Shown: positions 42,839-52,530, counted from the first letter of the stretch. The stretch is DNA of 64,000 bases from Marinimicrobium locisalis (GCF_039822625.1 NZ_JBDLLG010000004.1:1-64000); one strand, 5' to 3'. Made by a program: numbers and translations. Notes: generated by a model not told the origin, from the letters alone.

Positions 42839-43588
42839 ATGAAAGTACCAGAGAACTACCAACCCGCGCCGAGTTTATTGAAAGACAAAGTTATTGTTGT
42901 GACCGGAGCGGGCGATGGCATTGGTCGGGTGGCCGCGAAAACATTCGCTGAATATCGGGCCACCGTCGTACTGCTCGGGCGTACCCTGGCCAAACTTGAG
43001 CGCGTTTACGACGAAATCGAAGACGCCGGAGGGCCGCAACCGGCCATCTACCCCATCAACTTCGAAGGCGCCACCGAAAAAGACTACATCGACCTCAGCG
43101 ACGCCCTCCACAAAGAATTCGGAAAAATCGACGGACTGCTGCACAACGCCAGCGAACTGGGCGAACGCACCCCCCTGGCCAACTACGCCCCCGATACCTG
43201 GCAGCGAGTCATGCAAGTGAACGTCAACGCCCCCTTCCTGATGACCCAAGCCCTACTCCCCCTCATGGAAACAGCCGAAAGCGCCAGCATCGTCTTTACC
43301 AGCTCCGGGGTGGCACAGCGGGGACGGGCATTCTGGGGGGCCTACGCCGCCTCCAAAGCCGCGCAGGACAACCTCATGCAAACCCTGGCCGACGAGCTGG
43401 GCGGGGCGCTGAATGTTCGGGCCAACAGCATTAACCCCGGCGCCACGCGTACCCGGATGCGGGCCGCCGCCTACCCGGCCGAAGACCCCAACACCCTACC
43501 GGCGCCGGAAGAGCATATGCCTCTGTACGTCTATTTAATCAGTGAGGATTCAGCGGGGGTGAACGGCGAGATTTTTGCCACCAAGTAA
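42839..43588 (+). CDS. yciK: YciK-family short-chain dehydrogenase/reductase
   Basis: 249-residue SDR oxidoreductase. Cofactor loop VVTGAGDGIGRVAAKTFAEY, the LHNASELGERTPL segment, and the catalytic YAASKAA are all present, with a Ser in FTSSGVAQRG. The physiological substrate of YciK is unknown. It is normally adjacent to mupP; here two palindromic elements intervene. It converges on the DUF2802 gene with only 3 bases between the stop codons. Confidence 0.9.
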   Translation: MKVPENYQPAPSLLKDKVIVVTGAGDGIGRVAAKTFAEYRATVVLLGRTLAKLERVYDEIEDAGGPQPAIYPINFEGATEKDYIDLSDALHKEFGKIDGLLHNASELGERTPLANYAPDTWQRVMQVNVNAPFLMTQALLPLMETAESASIVFTSSGVAQRGRAFWGAYAASKAAQDNLMQTLADELGGALNVRANSINPGATRTRMRAAAYPAEDPNTLPAPEEHMPLYVYLISEDSAGVNGEIFATK

Positions 43589-43591
43589 GCC

Positions 43592-43972
43592 CTAGTGGGC
43601 GTTATGCTCCTGCATGGCTTGCAGGAGCGATGCCTCCGCGCGGGACAGACCGCAGCGACGGGCGACTTCGTCCACATCCACTCCCATGCGGAACAGCTGG
43701 TTGGCTTCGGTGTAGGGAAGGTCTTGCGAGGAATCCGCGCCCGGTGCCGAGGCCCCACCGCCCTGTGCCACGCGCTTTTCCATGGCTATTAACCGGTTGC
43801 CCATGCCAATGGCGGCACTATTGGCCACCGCCAGTTCGTTCTCCAGACGGCGGTGGCTGGCGCGAACCTGTTCCACCCGCTGGCGGCTCGCCCGCAACGC
43901 GCTAAACGCGACCGCCAGGGCCAGCACGCTGAGCGTCAGACTGGCGATCACTCCCCATAGCATCCAGCTCAT
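43592..43972 (-). CDS. DUF2802 protein at end of the chemotaxis operon
   Basis: 126-residue protein with one N-terminal membrane helix (MLWGVIASLTLSVLALAVAF), a charged helical stretch (residues 30-70) and a C-terminal helix-turn-helix-like segment (LPYTEANQLFRMGVDVDEVA, then RRCGLSRAEASLL). This matches DUF2802 proteins encoded after cheW in Pseudomonas. Function is unknown. The ATG at 43972 has GGGAG seven bases upstream. Confidence 0.85.
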   Translation of the reverse strand: MSWMLWGVIASLTLSVLALAVAFSALRASRQRVEQVRASHRRLENELAVANSAAIGMGNRLIAMEKRVAQGGGASAPGADSSQDLPYTEANQLFRMGVDVDEVARRCGLSRAEASLLQAMQEHNAH

Positions 43973-44080
43973 TGAACACTCCCCCAATCAACAACCGAAC
44001 GCGCCAGGGCCCACACCCCGGCCCACCGGCAAGGCGCGTCGAAGGCGGTTTGTATGTTATTCGCTGGGCGTCTCACCGAT

Positions 44081-44584
44081 TTAGATTTCGTCCAACTCGG
44101 CCCACTCTTCATTGGTGAGCAGTTTATTGAGCTCGATCAGAATCAACAACTCATCGTTTTTGTGGCAGACGCCCTGAATAAATTTGGCGCTCTCCTCATT
44201 GCCGACGTTGGGAGCCGTTTCGATTTCGGATTGGTTCAGGTACACCACCTCGGCCACACTATCGACCAGAATACCAATCACATGGTTGTCGGTCTCGATA
44301 ATGACGATGCGGGTATTGTCCGTAATCTCCCCTTCCGGCAAGCCAAACCGATGGCGGGTGTCGATGACGGTAACCACGTTACCCCGCAGGTTGATGATGC
44401 CCAGCACGTAGGAAGGCGCTCCGGGGACCGGCGCGATTTCCGAATAGCGCAGCACCTCCTGCACCTGCATGACGTTGATGCCATAGGTCTCGCCATCCAG
44501 GCGGAAGGTCACCCACTGCAGGACCTGATCGTCCCCCTCGTTGGAGCTCTTGTTACTGGTTTTTGCACTGGTCTGAGTCGCCAT
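44081..44584 (-). CDS. cheW: Chemotaxis coupling protein CheW
   Basis: 167-residue adaptor linking chemoreceptors with CheA. Contains QWVTFRLDGETYGINVMQVQ, LRYSEIAPVPGAPSYVLGII, NLRGNVVTVIDTRHRFGLP and the VDSVAEVVYL loop, all typical. The first 15 residues are Ser/Thr/Lys-rich and likely disordered. Confidence 0.95.
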   Translation of the reverse strand: MATQTSAKTSNKSSNEGDDQVLQWVTFRLDGETYGINVMQVQEVLRYSEIAPVPGAPSYVLGIINLRGNVVTVIDTRHRFGLPEGEITDNTRIVIIETDNHVIGILVDSVAEVVYLNQSEIETAPNVGNEESAKFIQGVCHKNDELLILIELNKLLTNEEWAELDEI

Positions 44585-44736
44585 ACATCAAGTCCTCAAA
44601 ATATCTTGCCTGTTCGGGTCGGGTGCCACCGAATTCTATCTGCGCTTTCTATTTGCGCTTTCTACCTGCATGCTCTATTCGCACTATAGTCGATTCGACC
44701 CTTCCTTGCCCCGTCCATGTCGTCATTTTCTTCATT

Positions 44737-45567
44737 CTAAGCGCGCTTGCGGTCTGCTTCCATGAGTAACTGCCCTACCTTGGGAATATCCAATAGCGCG
44801 CACATGTAGTCTTTAACGGTGCCCGCGAGCCACGGCCGGCGGCTGCGTTCGGACCGCCATTTCACGTCCTCCGGGTTCAGGCTAATGGGCTGGTTGACCG
44901 AGTCCACCGCCAGCCCCCAGGGTACCCCATCAATGGAAATCACGTACTGGGCGGTTTCCAGGAAGCGCTCATCGTAGCGCTCGGGCATCACGAACTTAGC
45001 CGTGTTCACCGTGCGGATTTTACCCCCGGGCGTCGGCAACAGCCCCATGAACCAGTCCGCCTGGCCAAACAGAGGAGTCAGTTCGTCAGTCAGCGGCTGA
45101 ATTTGGCCCAGTGCGATCAAAGGCACCGCCAACGTCAGCCCGGAGACCTTAAACAACAGGACATCGAACCGCTCCTGCGCCCAAGCGGGTCTTCCATTTT
45201 CCAGCCACTCAACCTCCTTCATGCCGGTCGGCATAGCCGCCATGGTGGGCTCGGGTTCCGCGGGCGCCTCCGGCGCTGGAACCTCCCGGGGCGCTTCGAC
45301 TACCTGAGGCGCGGGGGGTTCTGGTGGCGCCACCGGGCGGGGTGGCGTCGGTGTCGCTACCGTGGTTTTAGCCTCGGGGTCCACCACCACCGGGTCGCTG
45401 ATCCGGGGGGGCGCGGCCTGTTGGGCGCGCGCGCTGTAGAGCAGTTTTTGCAACCGTTGGCGCTGCTCTTCTTGCGGATCCGCGTACTCGATCTCCGGCC
45501 CGGTCAAAAGCTCATCCATGTAGGCCTGAAGCACTGCCCGGGGATTTTCCTCGCGAGAACGGCTCAT
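44737..45567 (-). CDS. CheW-domain protein with long N-terminal extension (ParP-like)
   Basis: 276 residues. Residues 1-130 are a proline/alanine-rich extension (VATPTPPRPVAPPEPPAPQV and similar); the C-terminal half is a CheW domain (VLLFKVSGLTLAVPLIALGQ, FMGLLPTPGGKIRTVNTAKF, VISIDGVPWGLAVDSV). In Pseudomonas and Vibrio the equivalent gene after the ParA homologue is ParP, which ties polar chemosensory arrays to their positioning system. The longer frame to 45726 overlaps the ParA gene; the ATG at 45567 overlaps its stop as ATGA. Confidence 0.85.
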   Translation of the reverse strand: MSRSREENPRAVLQAYMDELLTGPEIEYADPQEEQRQRLQKLLYSARAQQAAPPRISDPVVVDPEAKTTVATPTPPRPVAPPEPPAPQVVEAPREVPAPEAPAEPEPTMAAMPTGMKEVEWLENGRPAWAQERFDVLLFKVSGLTLAVPLIALGQIQPLTDELTPLFGQADWFMGLLPTPGGKIRTVNTAKFVMPERYDERFLETAQYVISIDGVPWGLAVDSVNQPISLNPEDVKWRSERSRRPWLAGTVKDYMCALLDIPKVGQLLMEADRKRA

Positions 45568-46358
45568 GGTTTCGCTCCCGGCACGTCCGGTTCCTTTCGC
45601 ATCAGCCATTTGTACAAAGAGCGGTAGGCTTCCACCCCTCGACTGTCGGCGTCGAATAAGTGTGGCGGCACGCCAGCCTTGCTGGCGTCGCGGAACTTGG
45701 TGTCCACCGGAATCATTCCGGGCCAAACCTGGGTCGGGTAACTGTTTCGAATACTGAGCAAACTGCTCACCGAGGCTTGCGTGCGACGATCAAACATCAC
45801 GGGGACCACGTGGTACTCCAAGGGTCGCTTTCGAGACCGTGTCATCATCTCCAGGGTATTGATCATACGCTCCAGCCCCTTCAGCGCCAGAAACTCGGTT
45901 TGAACCGGTAGCACCAAGCGCTGGGCCGCCGCCAGGGCGTTAATCATCAGCACGCCGAGCAGCGGCGGGGTATCCACCAGCACCAGGTCGTAGTCATCGT
46001 ACACCTGAGTCAGCGCTTTGGTCAGCACGAGCCCCATTCCCTCTTGGCCCACCGCATGACGCTCCAGCGTGGCGAGCGCGGTGGCGGCCGGGAGCAGGTG
46101 CAGGTTTTCGTAATCCGTCGGCACGATCAACTCGCGTACCCGTTCGGGGGTGAGGTGTTTGCGCTCCTCGAACAGAGTGAAAACACTCTCCCGTGCGGCG
46201 TCGGGATCTTGACGAAGGTAGGTGCTGAGAGACCCTTGGGGGTCCAGGTCCAACAACAGAACGCGCCGCCCCTGCTCGGCCGCCAGGCCGCCCAGGGCAA
46301 CGGTGGTGGTGGTTTTTCCAACCCCACCTTTTTGATTAGCTACACTCCAGACGCGCAA
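45564..46358 (-). CDS. ParA-family ATPase (ParC-like, chemosensory array positioning)
   Basis: 264-residue ParA/MinD-type ATPase. Walker A is VANQKGGVGKTTTTVALGGL, Walker B-type YDLVLVDTPPLLGVLMINAL, and LLLDLDPQGSLSTYL lies between. The position between motD and two cheW-type genes matches the Pseudomonas homologue that places chemotaxis arrays at the pole. The start codon appears to be TTG at 46358 (MRVWSVANQKGG), with GAGG upstream. No ParB gene accompanies it. Confidence 0.88.
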   Translation of the reverse strand: MRVWSVANQKGGVGKTTTTVALGGLAAEQGRRVLLLDLDPQGSLSTYLRQDPDAARESVFTLFEERKHLTPERVRELIVPTDYENLHLLPAATALATLERHAVGQEGMGLVLTKALTQVYDDYDLVLVDTPPLLGVLMINALAAAQRLVLPVQTEFLALKGLERMINTLEMMTRSRKRPLEYHVVPVMFDRRTQASVSSLLSIRNSYPTQVWPGMIPVDTKFRDASKAGVPPHLFDADSRGVEAYRSLYKWLMRKEPDVPGAKP

Positions 46359-46487
46359 CGATTGCGATCCTCAAACGGTAATGAACTGACAGTTTTTTGG
46401 CTCCCACCGGGCCGACAACCGTATTTAGCCGATATACGTCGCCATTAACGGTATGGTTCAGCAAGGCATGTGCCAACCTGCTCCCCA

Positions 46488-47480
46488 TCACTCTCGGGGT
46501 AAATCCGGGTCACTACTGAACAGCAGGCCCCCGCCATCCAACTGAACCGGTTCAATGGGGGCTGAAGTATCCTCCTGGGCACCCGGCACATCAGGGCCCC
46601 GTGAGTTGTTATCGGCACCGTCCCGGCCTTCTTGAGCCGAAGCGCCGCTGTCCGGCTCCCTCGGCGGCAAAAACCCCGGGTCGGTGTCATCCAGAGCGGC
46701 GCTGGGGCGTGGTACCGCTTCCCGGGCGATCATCAAGGACACTCGGCGGTTCTTGGCGCGCCCTTCGGGCGTTTCGTTGTCGGCGGCGGGTTGGTGTTCG
46801 CCATAGCCGACGGCGGACAGTCGTTGCGGCCCTACTCCCGCGCCGGATAGCAACTTGACGATGGCACTGGCACGGGCGGCGGACAGCTCCCAGTTACTCG
46901 GGTACCGTTGGTTGCGAATCGGTTGGTTGTCCGTATGCCCTTCCACCTGCACCGGGTTGTCATACTCGGCCAGCAGCCGCGCCATTTCCGAGAATATATC
47001 CCGCGCCCGGGCACTCAACTCCGCGCTGCCGGACTCAAACAGGATGCTGTCCCGCAACTCCACTTGCAGCCAGTATTCGTTGGCATAGACTTCCAGCAGG
47101 TCCTCCCCCACCAATTCGGAGAAACGGCTGCTGATCCGCCGGGCCAGCTCCCCTAGCTCCCCCAGTTCACCGTCTTCGGCCGTTCCGCCGGGGTGGCCCA
47201 GACGGGGCTGTTCAGTGTCTCCGCGAGCATCCCCCCGGATATCAATCGCTGAGGTTGACGGGGAGAGCGCGGGCTGGCCCACCTGTATCGGGTCAATAGC
47301 CCTGGCCGGTTCGAACGCCTCGATGAGAGTGCTGGACAAAACCCGGTACTTACTTTCGTTTACTTGAGAGATGGAGTACATCACCACAAAGAACGCGAAC
47401 AACAGGGTGATAAAGTCGGCGTAGGAAACCAGCCAGCGCTCGTGGTTGACGTGAAGTTCTGTGGGTCGGCGGCGTGGCAT
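46488..47480 (-). CDS. motD: Flagellar motor stator protein MotD (MotB-type)
   Basis: 330-residue peptidoglycan-anchored stator subunit. The single membrane helix carries the proton-binding Asp of the plug region (RWLVSYADFITLLFAFFVVM). An OmpA-like peptidoglycan-binding domain follows at about residues 150-265 (VEGHTDNQPIRNQRYPSNWE, AVGYGEHQPAADNETPEGRA, KNRRVSLMI). The last 60 residues are Pro/Asp-rich. Pairs with MotC encoded 15 bases upstream. Confidence 0.93.
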   Translation of the reverse strand: MPRRRPTELHVNHERWLVSYADFITLLFAFFVVMYSISQVNESKYRVLSSTLIEAFEPARAIDPIQVGQPALSPSTSAIDIRGDARGDTEQPRLGHPGGTAEDGELGELGELARRISSRFSELVGEDLLEVYANEYWLQVELRDSILFESGSAELSARARDIFSEMARLLAEYDNPVQVEGHTDNQPIRNQRYPSNWELSAARASAIVKLLSGAGVGPQRLSAVGYGEHQPAADNETPEGRAKNRRVSLMIAREAVPRPSAALDDTDPGFLPPREPDSGASAQEGRDGADNNSRGPDVPGAQEDTSAPIEPVQLDGGGLLFSSDPDLPRE

Positions 47481-47495
47481 TTAGGGGACCACCTT

Positions 47496-48239
47496 CTACC
47501 GTTGCAGGTAGCCGTTGAGTTTCATCTCAATGGCGCGAGGGTTCTCGCCATCGGCGATGGCGATAATGCCCTCTATCATCAGTTCCCGGTAATGGGAACG
47601 CTCATTGATACACATTTTGAGTTTATTGGCGATGGGCAGTAAAAACAGGTTGGCGAGGGCCACGCCGTAAATGGTGGCCACAAAAGCCACGGCGATGCCG
47701 GGCCCCAGCTGCTCCGGGTCCGCGAGGTTCCGCATTACATGGATCAAGCCCATCACGGCACCGATAATACCGATGGTGGGTGAATAGCCCCCCATGCTTT
47801 CGTAAAAGCGCACCGCATCCTGGTCCCGCTGTTCGCTGAGCACCAGTTCATTTTCCATGACTCGGCGAATCACCTCCGGTTCGCTGCCGTCCACCATCAG
47901 TTGCAGACCCTTTCGGGCGAAGGGGTCCCGCTCATTGTCGGCAATCTGCTCCAACCCGAGCAGGCCCTGCTTGCGGGCGGTGACCGACCAGCTCACCAGT
48001 TTGTCCATGCCGCCCCGGAACGCATTCACCGGTGGACGAAAAATCCAGGGGAAAATTTGCAGGGCTCGTTTCAGGTGCACCTTGGGAGTCTGCAACATGG
48101 CCGCACCCACGGTCCCGCCGACCACAATCAAGGCCGCCGGCCCGTTTAGCAGGGAAGAGAGCGTGCCCCCCTCGATAAAGTTGCCACCCAGCAGCGCGGC
48201 AAAGCCAATAATGACACCGAGGATGCTCAGGATGTCCAT
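47496..48239 (-). CDS. motC: Flagellar motor stator protein MotC (MotA-type)
   Basis: 247-residue stator subunit with four membrane helices (residues 5-25, 35-55, 145-170, 180-200) and a cytoplasmic loop between helices 2 and 3. Contains LVVGGTVGAAMLQTP-like and PTIGIIGAVMGLIHVMRNLA segments, diagnostic of the MotA/MotC family. The start at 48239 follows the cheB stop by one base, with GAGAGG upstream. Confidence 0.93.
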   Translation of the reverse strand: MDILSILGVIIGFAALLGGNFIEGGTLSSLLNGPAALIVVGGTVGAAMLQTPKVHLKRALQIFPWIFRPPVNAFRGGMDKLVSWSVTARKQGLLGLEQIADNERDPFARKGLQLMVDGSEPEVIRRVMENELVLSEQRDQDAVRFYESMGGYSPTIGIIGAVMGLIHVMRNLADPEQLGPGIAVAFVATIYGVALANLFLLPIANKLKMCINERSHYRELMIEGIIAIADGENPRAIEMKLNGYLQR

Positions 48240-48240
48240 T

Positions 48241-49314
48241 TCAGCAAACCTCTCGAGCCAGACGAGGGCCGATGTCATTCAGGCTCAGCACCTTATCGGT
48301 TAACCCCGCCTTGGCCACCGCCATGGGCATGCCGTATATCACACAGCTGGCTTCATCCTGGGACCAAATGGTGGCTCCCTGCTGTTTGAGCATGCGGGCC
48401 CCTTCCCGGCCATCGGCGCCCATGCCGGTCAGTATTACGCCCAGCGTGCGGTTGCCATAATGTTTGGCGGCGGAGCCGAAGGTGATATCCAAGGAGGGCT
48501 TATAAGTCATGCGCTGGTCTTCAACAATCTTCACGCTGCCCCGACCGTCGAGCATCAGCTGTTTGCCTCCGGGGGCGAGCAGCGCCAAGCCGGGCGCCAG
48601 ACTGTCCCCATCGGCCGCTTCGCGGACGCGAATCTGGCACTGACGATTGAGCCTCTCAGCAAACGCACGGGTGAAGTTTTCCGGCATGTGCTGGACCAGT
48701 ACGATGGGCACCGGAAAGTTAGCGGGCAGGTTCACCAGCACGTCGGTCAACGCCACCGGGCCGCCGGTGGAGGCACCAATGACTAACAACTTGACGCTGC
48801 CGCGCGCCATTCTGGGCGCGGCGCGAACCGGTTCCCGCGGGGCGGGGGCCGGACGCTCTTTGGGAGCCGGGCGCTGCAGTTTTGTTGCCTCTCGAGTAGC
48901 CGAAGCCGACGCCTTGGCCTGTCGCCCCAGGGTCAATAGTCGCTCGTGCAACTTGTCACGCAGGACCTGGGCATTGCGCGAGATTTCCCCGAAATCCTTC
49001 GGCATAAAGTCCATGGCGCCGGCGGCCAGGGCATCCAGGGTTATGCGAGCGCCTTCATAGGTCAGCGAGGAGAACATCAAAATAGGCACGGGCCGATCGG
49101 CCATTATGTGCTTGACGGCGGTGATGCCATCCATCTCCGGCATTTCGAAGTCCATGGTCACCAAGTCCGGACGTAGCGAACGAGCCTGCTCGACCGCTTC
49201 ACGTCCGTTTGTGGCCGTTCCTGCCACCGTCAAATCCGGGTGCTGATCGATCATCTCCTTCAGCCGCTGGCGAAAGAAATTCGAGTCATCTACCACTAAC
49301 ACCCTCAATGGCAT
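48241..49314 (-). CDS. cheB: Chemotaxis protein-glutamate methylesterase CheB
   Basis: 357-residue two-domain response regulator that removes methyl groups from chemoreceptors. The receiver domain (1-125) has VLVVDDSNFFRQRLKE and phosphoacceptor VTMDFEMPEMDGITAV. The methylesterase domain (165-350) has the active Ser in VIGASTGGPVALTDVL, then VLVQHMPENFTRAFAERLN and ILTGMGADGREGARML. A Pro/Arg-rich linker separates them. Stop directly abuts motC. Confidence 0.95.
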   Translation of the reverse strand: MPLRVLVVDDSNFFRQRLKEMIDQHPDLTVAGTATNGREAVEQARSLRPDLVTMDFEMPEMDGITAVKHIMADRPVPILMFSSLTYEGARITLDALAAGAMDFMPKDFGEISRNAQVLRDKLHERLLTLGRQAKASASATREATKLQRPAPKERPAPAPREPVRAAPRMARGSVKLLVIGASTGGPVALTDVLVNLPANFPVPIVLVQHMPENFTRAFAERLNRQCQIRVREAADGDSLAPGLALLAPGGKQLMLDGRGSVKIVEDQRMTYKPSLDITFGSAAKHYGNRTLGVILTGMGADGREGARMLKQQGATIWSQDEASCVIYGMPMAVAKAGLTDKVLSLNDIGPRLAREVC

Positions 49315-49390
49315 TGTTCAGAACTCCTGACCATGAATAAATAACACTCGGCAACTTCGCCCCGAAGCCACCGCGGGGAAAATTTCGGCG

Positions 49391-51646
49391 TTATACCCCG
49401 CCGGCGTAACGTTTGAGCAGACCGGGAATATCGAGAATCAACGCCATGGTTCCATCGCCGGTGATAGTGGCGCCCGCCATGCCGGGCGTACCCTGCAACA
49501 TCTTCCCCAACGGCTTGATCACCACCTCTTCCTGACCGATCAGTTGATCCACCACAAAACCGACCAAGCGAGTACCTATGGCCACAATAACCACGTGGGC
49601 TTCGCTTTCGCGCTCTTTGCGCCCCCCACTGATCAACCAATCTTTCAGGTAAAACACCGGAATGGCCCGGTCCCGGATGGTCACGCACTCTTGGCCGTCC
49701 ACCGTATGGGTTTTATTCATGTCCATGTGAAAAATTTCCTGGACGCTGGCCAGGGGCAAGGCAAAGGCCTGCTTCTGCAGCATGACCATCAAGGTGGGCA
49801 TAATCGCCAGGGTCAGAGGCACCTTGATGTTCAGGCGGGTCCCCACCCCCTTGGTGGATTGAATTTCGATGGTGCCGTTGAGCTGAGTGATTTTGGTTTT
49901 TACCACGTCCATGCCGACGCCCCGACCCGAAACGTCGGAAATTTCCGTCTTGGTGGAAAAACCGGGCGCAAAAATCAAGTTGAATGCTTCGGTGTCGGAT
50001 AGCCGGTCGGCGTTGTCCCGATCCAGTACACCTTTTCCCACCGCGATGTCACGCAATTTGTCGGGATCCATGCCGGCGCCGTCGTCGGTAATGGACAGGA
50101 GAATATGGTCCCCTTCCTGCTCCGCCGCCAGAACGACTTTCCCGGCACGGGGCTTGCCACTGGCCTCCCGATCGTCAGGGAGCTCGATGCCGTGGTCCAC
50201 GGAATTGCGTACCAAGTGAACCAGTGGGTCGGACAGCGCTTCGACCAGGTTTTTGTCCAGGTCGGTGTCTTCCCCCACCAACTCTAGATTGACCTCTTTT
50301 TTCAGGTTTCGAGCCAGATCTCGCACCACCCGGGGGAAGCGACCAAAGACTTTTTTGATCGGCTGCATTCGGGTTTTCATCACCGAGCTCTGTAAGTCGG
50401 CGGTAACCACATCAAGGTTCGAGACGGCCTTGGCGAGCGACTCGTTCTCAATGTCATCCCCAAGGCGAACCAGGCGGTTGCGCACCAGCACCAGCTCGCC
50501 CACCATGTTCATGATTTCATCCAGGCGCTGGGTGTCCACTCGCACGGTGGTTTCCACCGGGGCGGGCCCACCGTCTTTATCCGGCTTTCCGCCGGGTTTC
50601 GGGGCCGCCGCTGGCGGTTTGCCACCTTCTCCCGAGCCCCCTTGGGCCGGCTGGGGCGCGGCACTCGGTTTCGATTTTTCCGGCGCTGGCTTCTCCGGTG
50701 TTTTAGGCGCCGGGGTGGCACCTGTAGTGGCCGTGGGGCCTTTGCCCTTGCCGTGCAGCTCGTCCAGAAGGGACTCGAACTCATCATCGCTGATCAGCTC
50801 TCCACCGCCCTTGGCCTGTTTTTGGTCGCCAGCCGGTGGCGTTGCTTCCGCAGTTTGGGCCTTGGCGCCGGGCCCCTTGCCCTTACCGTGGAGCTCGTCC
50901 AACAACGCTTCGAATTCATCCTCGCCGATCTCATCGCCTTTTTTGCCGTCGCTGTCCGAGGCCTTGTCGGAAGCCGGTTCAGAGCCGGGGGCACTGGGGC
51001 CTTTGCCCTTACCGTGAAGTTCGTCCAGCAGCGCTTCAAATTCGTCGTCTTCGATCAGATCGTCCTTCTTGGAAGTTCCCGCAGCCGACGAAGCAGGCTT
51101 CTCACCGGAAGGGGCTACCGGCTTTTCATCGGAGGCGGCGGGCTCGTCGGAAATGGCATCCAGCAATTTCTCAAACTCGTCGTCGGTAATGTCGCCCGTC
51201 GGGGTCGGTTTTTCCGGCTCGGGCGCGGAGCCCTCGGGAGCGCCCCCGTCGATGGGTTCGCCATCCACCAGCCGCTGCAGGGTCTGGATCAAGTGCGGGT
51301 CCGGCGGGGACATGGCCTCGCCCCGGGAGATTTCGGCGTACTGTTGATTGATGGTGTCCAGGGATTCAAGCACCACATCCATCAGCTCCGAGCTAACCTG
51401 GCGCTGGCCGTTGCGCAAGACATCAAACAGGTTCTCAGTGAGGTGGCAACATTCCACCATCGGGTCCAGTTGCAGGAAGCCCGCGCCGCCCTTAACGGTA
51501 TGAAAGCCACGAAAAATGGCGTTAAGCAGATCGGTGTCCTCGGGGCGCTGCTCCAACTCGACCAGCTGCTCCGAGAGCTTCTCCAGTATTTCGCCCGCTT
51601 CGACCAGGAAGTCCTGGAGAATTTCTTCGTCGTCACCGAACCCCAT
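49391..51646 (-). CDS. cheA: Chemotaxis histidine kinase CheA with internal tandem repeats
   Basis: 751-residue histidine kinase that reads chemoreceptor state and phosphorylates CheY and CheB. Domains: HPt (1-110, phospho-His in FRGFHTVKGGAGFLQL, His49), a long Pro/Ala/Glu linker, dimerisation and HATPase core (LVHLVRNSVDHGIELPDDRE, LSITDDGAGMDPDKL, GRGVGMDVVKTKI), and a C-terminal CheW-like domain. In the linker a motif of the form DDEFEALLDELHGKGKGP occurs three times (about 198-217, 240-259, 285-304), with a shorter relative at 153-164 (ITDDEFEKLLDA). The spacing is 42-45 residues. Confidence 0.95.
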   Translation of the reverse strand: MGFGDDEEILQDFLVEAGEILEKLSEQLVELEQRPEDTDLLNAIFRGFHTVKGGAGFLQLDPMVECCHLTENLFDVLRNGQRQVSSELMDVVLESLDTINQQYAEISRGEAMSPPDPHLIQTLQRLVDGEPIDGGAPEGSAPEPEKPTPTGDITDDEFEKLLDAISDEPAASDEKPVAPSGEKPASSAAGTSKKDDLIEDDEFEALLDELHGKGKGPSAPGSEPASDKASDSDGKKGDEIGEDEFEALLDELHGKGKGPGAKAQTAEATPPAGDQKQAKGGGELISDDEFESLLDELHGKGKGPTATTGATPAPKTPEKPAPEKSKPSAAPQPAQGGSGEGGKPPAAAPKPGGKPDKDGGPAPVETTVRVDTQRLDEIMNMVGELVLVRNRLVRLGDDIENESLAKAVSNLDVVTADLQSSVMKTRMQPIKKVFGRFPRVVRDLARNLKKEVNLELVGEDTDLDKNLVEALSDPLVHLVRNSVDHGIELPDDREASGKPRAGKVVLAAEQEGDHILLSITDDGAGMDPDKLRDIAVGKGVLDRDNADRLSDTEAFNLIFAPGFSTKTEISDVSGRGVGMDVVKTKITQLNGTIEIQSTKGVGTRLNIKVPLTLAIMPTLMVMLQKQAFALPLASVQEIFHMDMNKTHTVDGQECVTIRDRAIPVFYLKDWLISGGRKERESEAHVVIVAIGTRLVGFVVDQLIGQEEVVIKPLGKMLQGTPGMAGATITGDGTMALILDIPGLLKRYAGGV

Positions 51647-51729
51647 TCAGCGCTCCTATCAAACCTGTATCAACTGTTGTTGTCATCGTGGTGGATGCAC
51701 TTTTTGCCAACTGGGCCCGACCGCGCGCC

Positions 51730-52530
51730 CTAAAAGCCCAGGCTCGAGAGCAAATCGTCCACTTCGTCTTGGCCGGACACCACGTCGGCTCTTTCCGTGG
51801 CCTTCATTTGCGGGCCTTCCCCGGAGCTTGTGTGGCTCTTCTTGGCCGTCTTCTCTTCACTATCGGCATCCAGAGGCAAACCTGTAATATCTTCTACCTG
51901 AGCCGCGATTTTGACCAGGCTAACCAGGTCCTGCTCGACATCGTTAATCAAACCGATCACCCGTTTGAGCACCTGGCCGGTCAGATCCTGGAAGCCCTGC
52001 TCCAGCACAATTTCCTGCATGTTTTTGCCAATTTGCTCGGTACCGGTTTCCATTTGCCACAGAAAGTTATCCATACGGTGGTAGAGCTGGCGGAATTCCT
52101 CGGGGCTCATTTCACGGCGTTTAAGCCGGGCCCACTCCTCGCGCAGCGAGCCGGCTTCCTGGCCCAGGTTGGTGGCGATGGGGGCGGACTCATCCACCAT
52201 ATCCATGGTGCGGTCCGCCGCCTTCTGGGTGAGCTCTATCACGTAATTCAGGCGATTGGAGGCGTCGCGAATCTCTGACTTTTCGATGTTCGGAGGCTCG
52301 GAGCTCAGGTCCCCGTCGACATTGAAATTGACGATGGCGTCATGCAAGCCGCGGGTCAGCCGTCCCACAGATTGGAAGATATGACGGTCTCGCACTTCGG
52401 TAATGGCATGAATCAGTTGGGAAGCGTCTTCGTACTGATTCTCCTGCAGGCGGTCAATCAGTAGTTTGGCGCACTCTTTCAGCTCGGTGATGAACGCTTC
52501 GTTTTCATGCAACTGGGATGTTGAAGCCAT
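51730..52530 (-). CDS. cheZ: CheY-P phosphatase CheZ
   Basis: 266-residue helical protein that dephosphorylates CheY-P. The catalytic helix ILEQGFQDLTGQVLKRVIGL-like region (VLEQGFQDLTGQVLKRVIGL) contains the conserved Gln-Asp, and the C-terminal tail VDDLLSSLGF is the CheY-binding peptide. Located between cheY and cheA as in Pseudomonas. Confidence 0.95.
   Translation of the reverse strand: MASTSQLHENEAFITELKECAKLLIDRLQENQYEDASQLIHAITEVRDRHIFQSVGRLTRGLHDAIVNFNVDGDLSSEPPNIEKSEIRDASNRLNYVIELTQKAADRTMDMVDESAPIATNLGQEAGSLREEWARLKRREMSPEEFRQLYHRMDNFLWQMETGTEQIGKNMQEIVLEQGFQDLTGQVLKRVIGLINDVEQDLVSLVKIAAQVEDITGLPLDADSEEKTAKKSHTSSGEGPQMKATERADVVSGQDEVDDLLSSLGF

Noticed and set aside
44585..44736. 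Possible small gene or regulatory element between cheW and the ParP-like gene
   Set aside because: Only short pyrimidine-rich near-repeats (TGCGCTTTCTA twice) are visible; no frame or promoter could be supported.
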